This document shows, piece after piece, positions 53,340-64,000 of a DNA stretch of 64,000 nucleotides (positions within the stretch are counted from its first letter, which is position 1; the number at the start of each line of letters is the position of its first letter). The notes below the pieces were generated by a model that saw only the letters and a program-made list of their open reading frames with translations, did no database searches and was not told the origin of the DNA. This DNA comes from Shewanella loihica PV-4 (lineage in GTDB: Bacteria > Pseudomonadota > Gammaproteobacteria > Enterobacterales > Shewanellaceae). The translations under genes and the position numbers were made by a program. The stretch is from positions 3,968,001-4,032,000 of the forward strand of contig NC_009092.1 of NCBI RefSeq assembly GCF_000016065.1. Direction: 5' to 3'.

Positions 53340-54383
53340 ATGCAAACCCTAATTCCATTTACAGCCGAGCGTTGCCAGGGCTTTGTCGCCAAGCGTGAGG
53401 GCGAAACCAAGATTGGCCAGACAATTCATTGTTATGAGGGCAAAACGCCACTCGGCGAGCAGCTGGCGAGTGCCAAGGCCGACGGGGTGCGCTTTGTCAT
53501 CCTTGGGATAGGCGAAGATATTGGCCCCAGGGCCAACCTGGGACGCGGCGGCGCCGTCGATGGTTTCGAGGCCGCCATGGCGCAGTTCTGCAACTTCCAA
53601 TCGAACCAGTTTCTCGACGGTGGCCACTGCCTGGTGCTGGGGCAGATCGCCACGGACGATCTACAGCTGCCAGAGGGCAGCAGCGCACAGGCCCTGAGAG
53701 AGAATGTCGACAAGCTAGATGAGCGGGTGATCGAGATAGTCGGCGAGATCATGGCGGCCGGCCTGGAGCCGATTGTGATCGGCGGCGGGCATAACAACGC
53801 ATATGGCCTCTTGATGGCCACCAAGCAGGCGACAGGTAAAATGGTAGCGGCAGTTAACCTGGATCCTCACTCAGACTTTCGCCCGCGAGAAGGCCGCCAC
53901 AGCGGCAATGGTTTTAGCTATGCCGCCGCCAGCGGCGCCCTGGGACACTATCATGTGCTGGGGCTACATGAGCTGAAAAACAGTCAGCAGACCCTGGAGC
54001 AGCTAACGGCCTTCGGCGGCAAGTGGCACACGCTACAGGCCATCTGGGTCAGACGCGAGACAAGCCTGGAACAGGCGCTCAAGGCGATAGTCGAGGACCT
54101 CAACGCCAGCGATCTGCCGGTAGCACTGGAGCTAGATCTCGACGCCATCACTAACATGCCCAGCAGCGCCTCGACCGCGGCGGGGATTCCCCTGCTCGAC
54201 GCCCTCTATTATGTGAATCAGGTGGCCAGCAAGACGCCGGCCGCCTACCTGCATCTGGCGGAGGCGGCGCCAAGCTGTCACGTGGCGGGTGTGGAGGCCG
54301 GTCGTCGGGAGACGGGCCAGAGCATCGGCGAGCTGATCTACGCCTATATCCAGGGACGACTGGCACAGCATCCCCTGGGGTAA
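53340..54383 (+). CDS. arginase/agmatinase/formiminoglutamase-family hydrolase
   Basis: About 347 residues from ATG 53340 (an in-frame TTG lies ten codons earlier). The binuclear Mn site is complete: GGGHNNAYG, NLDPHSDFR and ELDLDAI. The family hydrolyses guanidino or formimino compounds (arginine, agmatine, formiminoglutamate); the substrate is not decided by sequence alone. No hut or spe genes are adjacent. The hairpin repeats lie just upstream. Confidence 0.88.
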   Translation: MQTLIPFTAERCQGFVAKREGETKIGQTIHCYEGKTPLGEQLASAKADGVRFVILGIGEDIGPRANLGRGGAVDGFEAAMAQFCNFQSNQFLDGGHCLVLGQIATDDLQLPEGSSAQALRENVDKLDERVIEIVGEIMAAGLEPIVIGGGHNNAYGLLMATKQATGKMVAAVNLDPHSDFRPREGRHSGNGFSYAAASGALGHYHVLGLHELKNSQQTLEQLTAFGGKWHTLQAIWVRRETSLEQALKAIVEDLNASDLPVALELDLDAITNMPSSASTAAGIPLLDALYYVNQVASKTPAAYLHLAEAAPSCHVAGVEAGRRETGQSIGELIYAYIQGRLAQHPLG

Positions 54384-54608
54384 GTCACTCTGCGCATTTG
54401 GCATATTGCTAATATTGTGCTGTAATGCGCTCCTCGTTTTTGAAACTCTGGTTGAAACTCTGGTTGAAACTCTGCGCTATCACGCATTTTTCAATTAATT
54501 GTGCACGGATTATTTACATCGATCACAGAGTGATAGACCAATGATTCAGCAAACTGAGTCAATCACTTACACTCGCGGTTAACAGCAGCAATAAACAGGA
54601 AGCCAGTA

Positions 54609-55364
54609 ATGTCAGAGGGCAGCTCAAACAGTACCCACTTTGGATATAAGACGGTCGATGCTGAGAAGAAAGCAGACCTAGTGGCCGACGTCTTTCACTC
54701 GGTCGCCGCCAAATACGACATCATGAACGATGTCATGTCCTTTGGTATTCACCGTCTGTGGAAGCGTTTTACCATCGAGAGTGCGGGTGCGCGTCCGGGC
54801 ATGAAGGTACTGGATCTCGCCGGTGGCACTGGCGACCTAACCGCCAAGTTTTCCCATATCGTGGGTAACACAGGTCAGGTGACCCTGGCCGACATCAACG
54901 ATTCCATGCTGAAAGTGGGCCGCGAGAAGCTGCGTAACCGTGGCGTTGTGGGTAACGTCAACTATGTGCAGGCAAACGCCGAGGCGCTGCCTTTCCCTGA
55001 CAACCACTTCGATATCATCACCATCGCCTTCGGTTTGCGTAACGTGACCGACAAGGATGCGGCGATTCGCTCTATGCTGCGCGTGCTTAAGCCAGGCGGC
55101 AAGCTGCTGATCCTCGAGTTCTCTAAGCCACAGCACGACCTGATGCGTAAGGTCTACGATCTTTACAGCTTCAAGATACTGCCTAAGATGGGCGATATTA
55201 TCACTCAGGATGCCGGCAGCTATGAGTATCTGGCCGAGTCTATCCGCATGCATCCGGATCAGGAAACCCTTAAAGGAATGATGGTAGATGCCGGATTCGA
55301 GCAGGTGGAATACACCAATATGACAGACGGTATCGTCGCCCTGCACAAGGGTTACAAGTTCTAA
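54609..55364 (+). CDS. ubiE: ubiquinone/menaquinone biosynthesis C-methyltransferase UbiE
   Basis: 251 residues. SAM motif [29 protein letters not shown], and the UbiE signatures [18 protein letters not shown] and LLILEFSKP. Methylates the quinone ring in both ubiquinone and menaquinone pathways, fitting an organism with aerobic and anaerobic respiration. SD AGGAAG. First gene of the ubiE-ubiJ-ubiB group. Confidence 0.97.
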
Positions 55365-55397
55365 TATTGGTTCCAATACCAATTCTTATATCGAAAG

Positions 55398-55423
55398 AGG
55401 CCCCGCACAGTTGGGGCCTTTTT
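55398..55423 (+). terminator. rho-independent terminator
   Basis: AGGCCCC (55398-55404) pairs with GGGGCCT (55413-55419), then a T-tract. It separates ubiE from ubiJ, so ubiJ probably has its own promoter in 55424-55584 or relies on read-through. Confidence 0.88.
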
Positions 55424-55584
55424 GTTGTCGCCTACTTTGGCCGCCTCGCCGCAATCTCACTGAATAAATGACATTTTTACCTAGCCCTTTTGTCGCCAGT
55501 TTAGTGTAGAATAGCGTCACCTTTGCGCCGTCATCAGTTGATGATGAGCCCAGCAGCCACAGATTCTCAGGTCTTAGGTAACGC

Positions 55585-56208
55585 ATGAAACGTGAAATTG
55601 CATTGCTGATCTGTGCGGCCCTCGAAACCGCACTCAAAAAAGTGACTCAGCAGTCTCCCGGCGCCTACGCCAAACTCCACAACCTGCAGGGGCGAGTACT
55701 CTGCCTCGAACTCAGCCAACTGGGCTGGCCCATCTACCTGTTGTTTGCCAAAGAGATTCAGGTCTTTAGTCAGTATGATGGCGAGGTGACCACCAAGGTG
55801 TATGCCGATCTGACCACCCTCTATAAGCTCACCGAGGGCGCCAACCTTACCGAGCTGCTCAAGCAAGACAAGCTGACCCTGGAAGGGGATCTCAACCTGC
55901 TACAGAGCTTTAGCCACTTCATGCAGCAGGTGGAGTTCGACTTTGCCGAGCCATTGTCACGCTACATAGGCGATGCGCCGACTCACCTGCTCACCGAGGG
56001 CGCCAAGCAGCTGAAACAACAGCTGAGTCAGGTACTGAGCAAGAGCTGGGATCATATGGGCCAGCTGGCCACAGAGGAATATCGCCTGAGCCCACACAAG
56101 ATAGAACTTGTTCATTTTAGTGATAGAATCGAGCAACTTGAGGCCGATACCAACGCCTTAAGCCAACGGATTGAGCGACTCATAAACAAGGCAAACAGCA
56201 ACAGATGA
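55585..56208 (+). CDS. ubiJ: ubiquinone biosynthesis accessory factor UbiJ (SCP2 domain)
   Basis: 207 residues. SCP2-like lipid-binding domain (about 1-115; [20 protein letters not shown]) and a C-terminal coiled coil ([22 protein letters not shown]). With UbiK it helps the Ubi complex handle hydrophobic intermediates. Its 3' end overlaps ubiB by 4 bp. Confidence 0.94.
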   Translation: MKREIALLICAALETALKKVTQQSPGAYAKLHNLQGRVLCLELSQLGWPIYLLFAKEIQVFSQYDGEVTTKVYADLTTLYKLTEGANLTELLKQDKLTLEGDLNLLQSFSHFMQQVEFDFAEPLSRYIGDAPTHLLTEGAKQLKQQLSQVLSKSWDHMGQLATEEYRLSPHKIELVHFSDRIEQLEADTNALSQRIERLINKANSNR

Positions 56209-57854
56209 CAATCAAAAGCATGCGGCGCGCATACCAAGTCGTAAAGACGGTGCTTCAATATGGTCTGGATGATCTTATCCCCGCTAAGCTCAAACCCTGG
56301 TATTTCAGGCTGCTACGCTGGAGCTTCTTCTGGTTAACCAACCAACATAAAGACAAGGTGGGCGGCGAGCGTCTCAAGCTGGCGATGCAGGAGCTGGGCC
56401 CCGTATACATCAAGTTTGGTCAGATGCTGTCGACCCGCCGGGATCTGCTCAGCGACGAGTGGGCCGAAGAGCTGGCCATGCTGCAGGACAGGGTGCCCCC
56501 CTTCGATTCCGCCATCGCCCGCGCCCAGATAGAGGCCGAACTCGGCGCCCCCATAGAGACCTATTTCGATAACTTCGACGACACACCACTGGCTTCTGCG
56601 TCCATCTCTCAGGTGCATACCGCCACCCTCAAGTCTAACGGCGAAGAGGTAGTGCTCAAGGTGCTCAGACCCAATGTGGAAGAGAAGGTCCACGCCGACC
56701 TGCTGCTGATGACCCAGAGTGCACAGGTGCTGGAAACTCTGCTTGGCCACGGCAACCGCCTGCGCCCCGCCGAGGTGGTAGAAGATTATCGCACCACAAT
56801 CGAAGGCGAACTGAACCTCAAGCTCGAGGCCCTCAACGCCATCAAGCTCAGAAACAACTTCATCGACTCGGGCGCCCTCTACATCCCTAAGATGTATGAA
56901 GAATTTTGCTTTACCCGCCTGATCGTCATGGAGCGCATCTATGGCGTACCCGTATCCGACAGGGCGGCGCTGGAAGCCCAGGGCACTAACCTTAAGCTGC
57001 TGGCAGAGCGCGGCGTCGAGCTCTTCTTCACCCAAGTATTTCGCGACAATTTCTTCCATGCCGACATGCATCCCGGCAACATCTTTGTCAGCACCGAGCA
57101 TCCAGAAGATCCCTTCTACATAGGGCTGGACTGCGGCATCATGGGCACCCTCACGGAGCAGGATAAGCGCTATCTGGCGGAGAACTTCCTCGCCTTCTTC
57201 AACCGCGACTATACCCGTATCGCCCAGCTCTATATCGAGTCGGGCTGGGTGGCGGCCGACACAGATCTAGTCGCCTTCGAGCAGGCGATCAAGGTGGTGT
57301 GCGAGCCCATGTTTAACAAGCCGCTGGATGAGATCTCCTTCGGCCACGTGCTGCTTGAGCTATTTCGCACCGCGCGCCGTTTCGACATGGTGGTGCAGCC
57401 GCAATTGGTGCTACTGGAGAAGACCCTGCTCTATATCGAAGGCCTGGGACGTCAGCTCTATCCTCAGCTGGATCTCTGGCAGACGGCCAAGCCTTTCCTG
57501 GAAAGCTGGATGGCGGAGCAGATGGGGCCTCTGGGCATGGCGAAGAAGATCAAGAAGCAATTCCCCTACTGGACAGATAAGCTGCCTGAGCTGCCTGAAC
57601 TGGTCTACGACAACCTGAAGATGGGTAAAAACTTCGTCAACAGTCAGAATCAGCTGCTGGATCGCTACCTGAAGCAGCAACAAAAAGCCCATAAAAGCAA
57701 CTACCTTTTAATCACATCAGCAGTTTTAGTGATCTGTGGCAGTATTTTGTTTTCCCAAAACGCTACACTATGGGCCTCTTATGCTTGTATCGGCATCGGC
57801 GCAACCTTGTGGTTACTCGGATGGCGATCTAGACCAAAGAATCGCAAATTTTAG
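56205..57854 (+). CDS. ubiB: ubiquinone biosynthesis kinase-like protein UbiB
   Basis: 549 residues of the ABC1/ADCK/UbiB family: [13 protein letters not shown] (KxGQ motif), [32 protein letters not shown] and GLDCGIMG. Two C-terminal membrane helices ([37 protein letters not shown]). Needed for aerobic ubiquinone synthesis, with ATPase activity. Confidence 0.96.
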   Translation: MTIKSMRRAYQVVKTVLQYGLDDLIPAKLKPWYFRLLRWSFFWLTNQHKDKVGGERLKLAMQELGPVYIKFGQMLSTRRDLLSDEWAEELAMLQDRVPPFDSAIARAQIEAELGAPIETYFDNFDDTPLASASISQVHTATLKSNGEEVVLKVLRPNVEEKVHADLLLMTQSAQVLETLLGHGNRLRPAEVVEDYRTTIEGELNLKLEALNAIKLRNNFIDSGALYIPKMYEEFCFTRLIVMERIYGVPVSDRAALEAQGTNLKLLAERGVELFFTQVFRDNFFHADMHPGNIFVSTEHPEDPFYIGLDCGIMGTLTEQDKRYLAENFLAFFNRDYTRIAQLYIESGWVAADTDLVAFEQAIKVVCEPMFNKPLDEISFGHVLLELFRTARRFDMVVQPQLVLLEKTLLYIEGLGRQLYPQLDLWQTAKPFLESWMAEQMGPLGMAKKIKKQFPYWTDKLPELPELVYDNLKMGKNFVNSQNQLLDRYLKQQQKAHKSNYLLITSAVLVICGSILFSQNATLWASYACIGIGATLWLLGWRSRPKNRKF

Positions 57855-57914
57855 CTAGCACTAAATAACCAAAGGGTCATAATAGGACCAGTATTACATC
57901 AAGAGGAAAGTTAC

Positions 57915-58145
57915 ATGGGTGGCATCAGTATTTGGCAACTTCTTATCATTGCTTTAATCGTTGTTTTGCTTTTCGGAACTAAGAAATTGCGCTCTCTAGG
58001 TGGTGACCTCGGCGGTGCTGTTAAAGGCTTCAAGAATGCTATGTCTTCTGAAGATGAGAAGAAGGCTATCGAAGACACCAGCGCAGAAAAAACAGCTCAG
58101 ACTGAAGAGAAAAAGACTGAGTCCAAGGATAAAGAACAGGCGTAA
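57915..58145 (+). CDS. tatA: twin-arginine translocase TatA
   Basis: 76 residues. One membrane helix ([18 protein letters not shown]), the [14 protein letters not shown] hinge and amphipathic helix, then a charged tail. Forms the pore with TatBC; exports folded proteins such as the NirK precursor in this window. SD GAGGAAAG. Confidence 0.96.
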   Translation: MGGISIWQLLIIALIVVLLFGTKKLRSLGGDLGGAVKGFKNAMSSEDEKKAIEDTSAEKTAQTEEKKTESKDKEQA

Positions 58146-58550
<405 letters not shown>

Positions 58551-58553
58551 TTC

Positions 58554-59309
58554 ATGTCGCAACAGCAGCCGTTAATCAGCCACTTGCTCGAGTTACGCAA
58601 CAAGTTGCTCAAAGCCATTGGCAGTGTCCTCCTGGTCTTTATCTGCTTAGTCTACTGGGCAAACGATATCTATCACTACATGGCCACGCCGCTTATGCAG
58701 GCGCTACCCGAGTCCAGTAGTATGATTGCGACCGATGTGGCCGCGCCCTTCTTTGCTCCCTTTAAACTGACGCTGATCCTAGCGTTTTTTATCGCCATTC
58801 CCTATGTCTTGTACCAGATCTGGTCCTTTATCGCGCCAGGCCTCTACAAGCATGAGAAGCGTCTGATGGTGCCGCTACTGGCCAGCAGCACCATACTCTT
58901 CTACCTGGGTATCGCCTTCACCTACTACATAGTATTTCCCGTGGTGTTTGGCTTCTTCACCAGCGTGGCCCCCGAAGGGGTGCAGGTGGCGACCGATATC
59001 AGCAGCTACCTGAGCTTTGTGCTTAAGCTGTTCTTCGCCTTCGGTCTGGCGTTCGAGATCCCGATCGCTGTGATCTTGCTCTGTTGGGCGGGGGTTACTA
59101 CGGTTGAAGATCTCAGGGCGAAACGTCCTTATATTATTGTCGGCGCCTTCGTGGTCGGCATGCTGTTAACGCCGCCAGATATCATCTCACAAACCATGTT
59201 GGCCGTGCCTATGCTGATATTGTTTGAGGGGGGATTGATTGCCGCGCGTTTCTACAGTAAAAAGGACTCTGACGAAGACGAGCTCTCCGAGCAAGACAAC
59301 GCTGAGTAA
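58554..59309 (+). CDS. tatC: twin-arginine translocase TatC
   Basis: 251 residues with six membrane helices. Motifs [17 protein letters not shown]-type [18 protein letters not shown] and [22 protein letters not shown] [13 protein letters not shown] identify TatC, the signal-peptide receptor. Three nt after tatB. Confidence 0.96.
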   Translation: MSQQQPLISHLLELRNKLLKAIGSVLLVFICLVYWANDIYHYMATPLMQALPESSSMIATDVAAPFFAPFKLTLILAFFIAIPYVLYQIWSFIAPGLYKHEKRLMVPLLASSTILFYLGIAFTYYIVFPVVFGFFTSVAPEGVQVATDISSYLSFVLKLFFAFGLAFEIPIAVILLCWAGVTTVEDLRAKRPYIIVGAFVVGMLLTPPDIISQTMLAVPMLILFEGGLIAARFYSKKDSDEDELSEQDNAE

Positions 59310-59328
59310 TAAAACAGAATCTTGCTGC

Positions 59329-59360
59329 AAGCTATCCGGCAACGGATAGCTTGTTGTTAT
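59329..59360 (+). terminator. terminator-like hairpin after tatC
   Basis: AAGCTATCC (59329-59337) pairs perfectly with GGATAGCTT (59344-59352), followed by GTTGTTATTTATT. A moderately T-rich tract; likely end of the ubi-tat transcript. Confidence 0.7.
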
Positions 59361-59420
59361 TTATTACCCCATCATCAGCCTGTCTCGCCGCGAGCCCTCC
59401 ATAATAAAAAGGAACTCTAT

Positions 59421-59960
59421 ATGCGCTTAAGTTTTGCGGCACCGACCAGCTGGATAGCACTCTCCACTCTTCTTTTCTCACTCAACGCCTCTGCCGGTAT
59501 CGAGCAGCAACTCAGCCAATGTGCGGCAAAACAGGACAAGCTAGACAGACTGATCTGTTACGACAACCTGGCAGCCAAGGTAGGCAATAAGTCTCAAACC
59601 AGCAGCCATATGGCGCCTGTCTCTAAACCCGCACCGACGCCTCAGCCTAAGCCTGCACCACAGGCAGCAGCCGTCGTAGCCAGCACGCCGGCCGCACCGG
59701 AAGCCAGTTTCGGTAAGGTCTATAAGGAAGAGAAAGCCGAAGTCGAAAAGATTGTCATGACGGTCAAGTCGGTGAAGAAGAATCCCCGTGGCATCCTGAC
59801 CATCAGCTTCGACAATGGCCAGGTCTGGAAACAGAATGACACCAATCGCTTCAAGGTTAAGGCGGGTGAAACCGTATTTATCGAGAAGGGCGCCCTAGGC
59901 TCTTTCCTGTTGGGTAAAGATGACACTAACGCCACCATCAGGGTCAAGCGCATCGACTAA
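59421..59960 (+). CDS. exported hypothetical protein
   Basis: About 179 residues from ATG 59421 (SD AAAAGGAA); the frame extends upstream through the terminator but without a valid start context. Signal peptide ends LNASAG. A short Cys-containing region (LSQCAAKQDKLDRLICYDNLA), a Pro/Ala-rich linker (PAPTPQPKPAPQA), and a beta-rich C-terminal domain (ILTISFDNGQVWKQND, AGETVFIEKGALGSFLL). Function unknown. Its last base is the first base of tatD. Confidence 0.85.
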   Translation: MRLSFAAPTSWIALSTLLFSLNASAGIEQQLSQCAAKQDKLDRLICYDNLAAKVGNKSQTSSHMAPVSKPAPTPQPKPAPQAAAVVASTPAAPEASFGKVYKEEKAEVEKIVMTVKSVKKNPRGILTISFDNGQVWKQNDTNRFKVKAGETVFIEKGALGSFLLGKDDTNATIRVKRID

Positions 59961-60769
59961 TGCCCAGCTACATAGACATAGCTGTCAACCTGGTTGGCAG
60001 CCCGTTAGAACAAGAATGTGACACGCTAATCAGTGATGCGGCGGCCCATGGGGTTTCGCCGCTCATTGTTATTGGCTCCAGCCTAGACGAGAGTCAGCAG
60101 GCGATCGCCTGCATCGCCCGTTATCCAAACGCCCTCTACACCACGGCGGGAGTGCACCCGCACCATGCCAGCGAGTGGGACGCCACTAGCCGTGATCGAC
60201 TCATACAGCTGGCTAGGCAGCCAGGCGTTGTGGCCATCGGCGAATGTGGCCTGGACTATAACCGTGATTTCTCGCCCCGACCGAAACAGCGCGAGGCCTT
60301 CGAGGCCCAGCTGGCCCTGGCCGTCGAGCTGGAGATGCCTGTGCTGATGCATGAGCGCGATGCCCATGAGGACTTTGCCGCCATACTGCAGCGCTATCGC
60401 CCGCATCTGAAGGGTGCTCTACTGCACTGCTTTACCGGCAACCGCGCCAGCCTGGAGCGCTACATAGAGTTAGATTTGCACTTAGGGATCACCGGCTGGG
60501 TGTGCGACGAGCGCCGTGGCCAAGAGCTGGCCGAGTTGGTGGTCGACATTCCCGCCGAGCGCATCATGATAGAAACCGACAGTCCCTATCTGCTGCCTCG
60601 CAGCATGCGACCCAAGCCGAAATCGAGCAAGAACAAGCCGCAATACCTGCCCTACATCAGCCGGGTCATCGCCCAGCTCAGGGGCGAAACTGAGGAGGCC
60701 TTTGCCCGTCAGGCCTATCACAACAGCTGCGCCTTCTTCGGCCTAGAAGCGGACTATGAGCCCCTTTAA
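59960..60769 (+). CDS. tatD: TatD-family deoxyribonuclease
   Basis: 269 residues aligning along its length with E. coli TatD: IDIAVNLVGSPLEQ, TTAGVHPHHASEWD, VVAIGECGLDYNR, VLMHERDAHEDF, LHCFTGNR, GITGWVCDERRG and IETDSPYLLPR. Metal-dependent nuclease. Overlaps its neighbours at both ends. Confidence 0.95.
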   Translation: MPSYIDIAVNLVGSPLEQECDTLISDAAAHGVSPLIVIGSSLDESQQAIACIARYPNALYTTAGVHPHHASEWDATSRDRLIQLARQPGVVAIGECGLDYNRDFSPRPKQREAFEAQLALAVELEMPVLMHERDAHEDFAAILQRYRPHLKGALLHCFTGNRASLERYIELDLHLGITGWVCDERRGQELAELVVDIPAERIMIETDSPYLLPRSMRPKPKSSKNKPQYLPYISRVIAQLRGETEEAFARQAYHNSCAFFGLEADYEPL

Positions 60770-62624
60770 GCTGTTGTTACTGCTGATCACCCTGAGCTTC
60801 CCCGGCTTTAGCCAAGGGGAGTCGCTGCTGGCGGTCAATAAAAACCAGTCTATCGAGCTCGCCTCCTGGCTCTATTATGTGCAAGATGATTCGCTGACCA
60901 GCCTGGAGCAGGTCAGCAAGCTAAGCTCCAGCCACTGGCAACGACTGACCCCGGAATTTAACCAGCACCTGGGGGTAGAGCCTTTCTGGGTCAAGATAAG
61001 CCTCTACAACGCCACTGATACCCAGATGCGGCGCTACCTTAAGCTGGGCAACCCGCACCTGAATAGGGTCAGCCTGTACCACCTACAGAGAGGTAAGCCG
61101 ACAGTTCACCTGGAGATTGGCGACAGCTATCCGTTCAGCCAACGGCCCATCATCAACAACGATTTCCTCTATCGTTTCGAACTGACGCCCGAGGTAGTGC
61201 ACAGCTTCTATATTCGGGTCGATACCGAGGGCAGTGCTAACCTGCCCATCTCCCTGCTGTCGCCGGACCATATCGTCAAGGCCACGGAGACACAGTCCCT
61301 CTATCAGGGATTCCAGCTGGGCGCCCTGATGGCGATTGGCCTGTTTAGCCTGTTTATCGCACTCACCTCGCGCTCCTACAGCTACAGCTATTACTCTGGC
61401 TATGTGTTGTCGGTGACCCTCTTGGTGGCCACCCTTCACGGCCTGTCGTTCCGTTATCTCTGGCCTAACTGGCCCGTGTTGCAGGCGGTGATGATCCCCA
61501 TACTGATCCCGATCGCCCTCACCTTCGTGCTGATGTTTTCCGAGAAGGTGCTGCAGCTCAAGTACCACAACCTCAAGATGTTGAGGCTCTGTCGCTACAG
61601 CGCCGCTACCGGGCTGTTTCTCACCTTGGTCACGCCGTTTTTAAGCTACTCTGTGGCCCTCAAGGTCAACATAGTCGCCGTGCTGATCACCACCAGTATG
61701 TTGATGCTGATCGCCCTGCTGCTGAGCCTACGAGGCCATAAGTTGGCCAGGCTCTACACCCTGGCCTGGTCTGGGATGCTTATCGGCTCCTTCGTCACCG
61801 CCATGATGTATCTGGGGGTCATCTACCTGCCCATCATGCATCAGACACCGATAATGGTCGGCCTGAGCTTCGAAATCGTCTTTATGGCGGCGGTATTGGC
61901 GATTCGCTACAACGACGAGCGTAAGGCCAAGCTCAAGATCCAGCAGGAAGCCTTGCTGCAGGCCCAGCGGATCCGTCAGGCCCGGGAAGAGGCGCTGCAG
62001 ATCGAGGCCGACAGCAACGAACGCCTGGAGCAGATGGTGCAGGAGCGCACGTTAGAGCTCGAGATCGCACTTCGAGAATTAAATGAGGCCAACCAGAAAC
62101 TTACCGAACAAAACACGGTCGATAGTCTCACAGGTGTGAAAAACCGCGCCGCCTTCGAGAAACGCCTGCAGGCCGAAGGCCGCCTGAGTCGTCGTCAACA
62201 GACGCCGCTGGCGATCCTCATGATAGATATCGACCGCTTCAAGGCGATAAACGACACCTATGGCCACCTTGCCGGGGATCAGGCGCTCAAGACCATAGCC
62301 CAGGCGTTAAAGGAAAAATTAAGACGCCCAAGTGATCTGGTATCACGTTTCGGTGGTGAAGAGTTTGCTATGATACTGCCTAATACCTCCTGTGACGGGG
62401 CGCTACAGGTGGCGGAGCTGATGCGCAGCACCGTCAGTGAGTTGCCGCTGGCATGGGGAGAGCAGGCTATTCCGCTCACCATCAGTATCGGGATCTGCGC
62501 CGAAGTGATCGTCGATGATCAGCACACTCAGCTGCTGGTCGACCAGGCAGACAAGGCACTCTATCGTGCCAAGCATGAGGGCCGAAATCGCGTTTGCGTC
62601 TATTCGCCCGAACTCGAAGAATAA
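60756..62624 (+). CDS. 7TMR-DISM sensor diguanylate cyclase
   Basis: 622 residues. Signal-like N-terminus, an extracellular 7TMR-DISMED2-type domain (about 30-175; HWQRLTPEFNQHLG, EPFWVKISLYNATD), seven membrane helices (about 185-385), a coiled coil (about 390-445) and a GGDEF domain with intact SRFGGEEFAMILP. Makes c-di-GMP in response to an external signal, possibly a carbohydrate as for other DISMED2 proteins. Overlaps tatD by 14 bp. Confidence 0.93.
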   Translation: MSPFKLLLLLITLSFPGFSQGESLLAVNKNQSIELASWLYYVQDDSLTSLEQVSKLSSSHWQRLTPEFNQHLGVEPFWVKISLYNATDTQMRRYLKLGNPHLNRVSLYHLQRGKPTVHLEIGDSYPFSQRPIINNDFLYRFELTPEVVHSFYIRVDTEGSANLPISLLSPDHIVKATETQSLYQGFQLGALMAIGLFSLFIALTSRSYSYSYYSGYVLSVTLLVATLHGLSFRYLWPNWPVLQAVMIPILIPIALTFVLMFSEKVLQLKYHNLKMLRLCRYSAATGLFLTLVTPFLSYSVALKVNIVAVLITTSMLMLIALLLSLRGHKLARLYTLAWSGMLIGSFVTAMMYLGVIYLPIMHQTPIMVGLSFEIVFMAAVLAIRYNDERKAKLKIQQEALLQAQRIRQAREEALQIEADSNERLEQMVQERTLELEIALRELNEANQKLTEQNTVDSLTGVKNRAAFEKRLQAEGRLSRRQQTPLAILMIDIDRFKAINDTYGHLAGDQALKTIAQALKEKLRRPSDLVSRFGGEEFAMILPNTSCDGALQVAELMRSTVSELPLAWGEQAIPLTISIGICAEVIVDDQHTQLLVDQADKALYRAKHEGRNRVCVYSPELEE

Positions 62625-62706
62625 AGTAACCGACTTAGTGGCTATGCCCCATCCACGGATGAGCTGTGAAGTGTGTAGCCCAATAAAGCAAACAACCCTA
62701 AATTAG

Positions 62707-63732
<1,026 letters not shown>

Positions 63733-63750
63733 GGCTATCTCTTTAAACAA

Positions 63751-63784
63751 AAAAGCCAGTGACGCGAGTCGCTGGCTTTTTTGT
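63751..63784. terminator. bidirectional terminator
   Basis: AGCCAG-TGAC (63754-63763) pairs with GTC-GCTGGCT (63769-63778), with A- and T-tracts on either side. Shared by hemB and the convergent gene at the right edge. Confidence 0.9.
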
Positions 63785-63811
63785 TTCTGCGCGCGAGTTT
63801 TAGGATGACAG

Positions 63812-64000
63812 TTAACGGCTGGCGGCCAGCGCCAAACCTTCATCGTCGAACAGCTGCTCCACCTTGACGATACAGGGCGCCTTGAGGGTATAGCGATTGC
63901 TGCGATAGGTATAGTGATACTCGCTCCAGTAGATGGAGAGCCGCAGGTGGGCGTCGGGGTGAAACTGATTCTGAGTATAGAGGGCGCGGTAGCAGCGGGC
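63812..64000 (-). CDS. partial hypothetical protein (5' part beyond window)
   Basis: The last 62 residues and stop codon of a minus-strand gene, ending LFDDEGLALAASR. The visible part is rich in Tyr (YWSEYHYTYRSNRYTLKAP) and strand-like. No domain can be named from this fragment. Confidence 0.6.
   Translation of the reverse strand, partial: ARCYRALYTQNQFHPDAHLRLSIYWSEYHYTYRSNRYTLKAPCIVKVEQLFDDEGLALAASR

Overview
This window looks like chromosomal DNA of a gammaproteobacterium of the genus Shewanella, probably a relatively GC-rich, denitrification-capable species. That is inferred from the ubiE-ubiJ-ubiB-tatABC-tatD-hemB order, the aroQ-accB-accC order, a copper nitrite reductase (nirK) locus, and five cyclic-di-GMP turnover proteins in 64 kb. 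The species call rests on recognition of protein families, not on a search.

Layout. 1-7.9 kb: a partial beta-CASP metallo-beta-lactamase nuclease, a large surface lipoprotein with twelve W-x-S-x-DG-x-x-W repeats, and two c-di-GMP proteins. 7.9-12.1 kb: a minus-strand nitrite-reduction locus with nirK, an unknown exported protein, a SCO1/SenC protein, a PCu(A)C copper chaperone and a Crp/Fnr regulator. FNR-type palindromes lie upstream of nirK and of the regulator. 12.4-18.7 kb: a MarR regulator divergent from an EamA exporter with twin operators between them, a molbindin, a GFA-family protein, a TonB receptor and a diguanylate cyclase. 18.9-22.6 kb: a minus-strand operon of a lipid kinase, a sugar-nucleotide-type reductase and a RegB/RegA-like redox two-component pair. 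22.7-34.3 kb: assorted single genes and pairs, including a PhoD-type phosphatase, an RluA synthase, a patatin, a DUF3080 lipoprotein, a cysteine desulfurase/MBL/rhodanese fusion with an FNR-like site, and a porin. 34.9-41.6 kb: a heavy-metal RND efflux operon headed by a His/Cys-rich periplasmic protein. 42.4-45.3 kb: arfB and aroQ-accB-accC. 45.3-51.4 kb: an HD-GYP sensor, a glycosyltransferase-like gene, PAP2, a small membrane protein and rraA.

51.4-53.3 kb is the only clearly accessory stretch. It holds one low-GC orphan gene whose stop codon overlaps an integron attC-like site. It also holds three copies of an intergenic element (one inverted) whose stem arms differ in sequence but keep their pairing, around a constant CAGGGATG loop. 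From 53.3 kb on the map is core again: an arginase-family hydrolase, ubiE-ubiJ-ubiB, tatABC, tatD, a 7TMR-DISM diguanylate cyclase and an Asp-type hemB. No tRNA, rRNA, CRISPR array or intact insertion sequence was recognised.

Start sites were chosen by Shine-Dalgarno spacing where possible. Several genes use TTG or GTG (DUF3080 lipoprotein, arfB, the first gene of the metal-efflux operon, regB, the patatin, accC, hemB).
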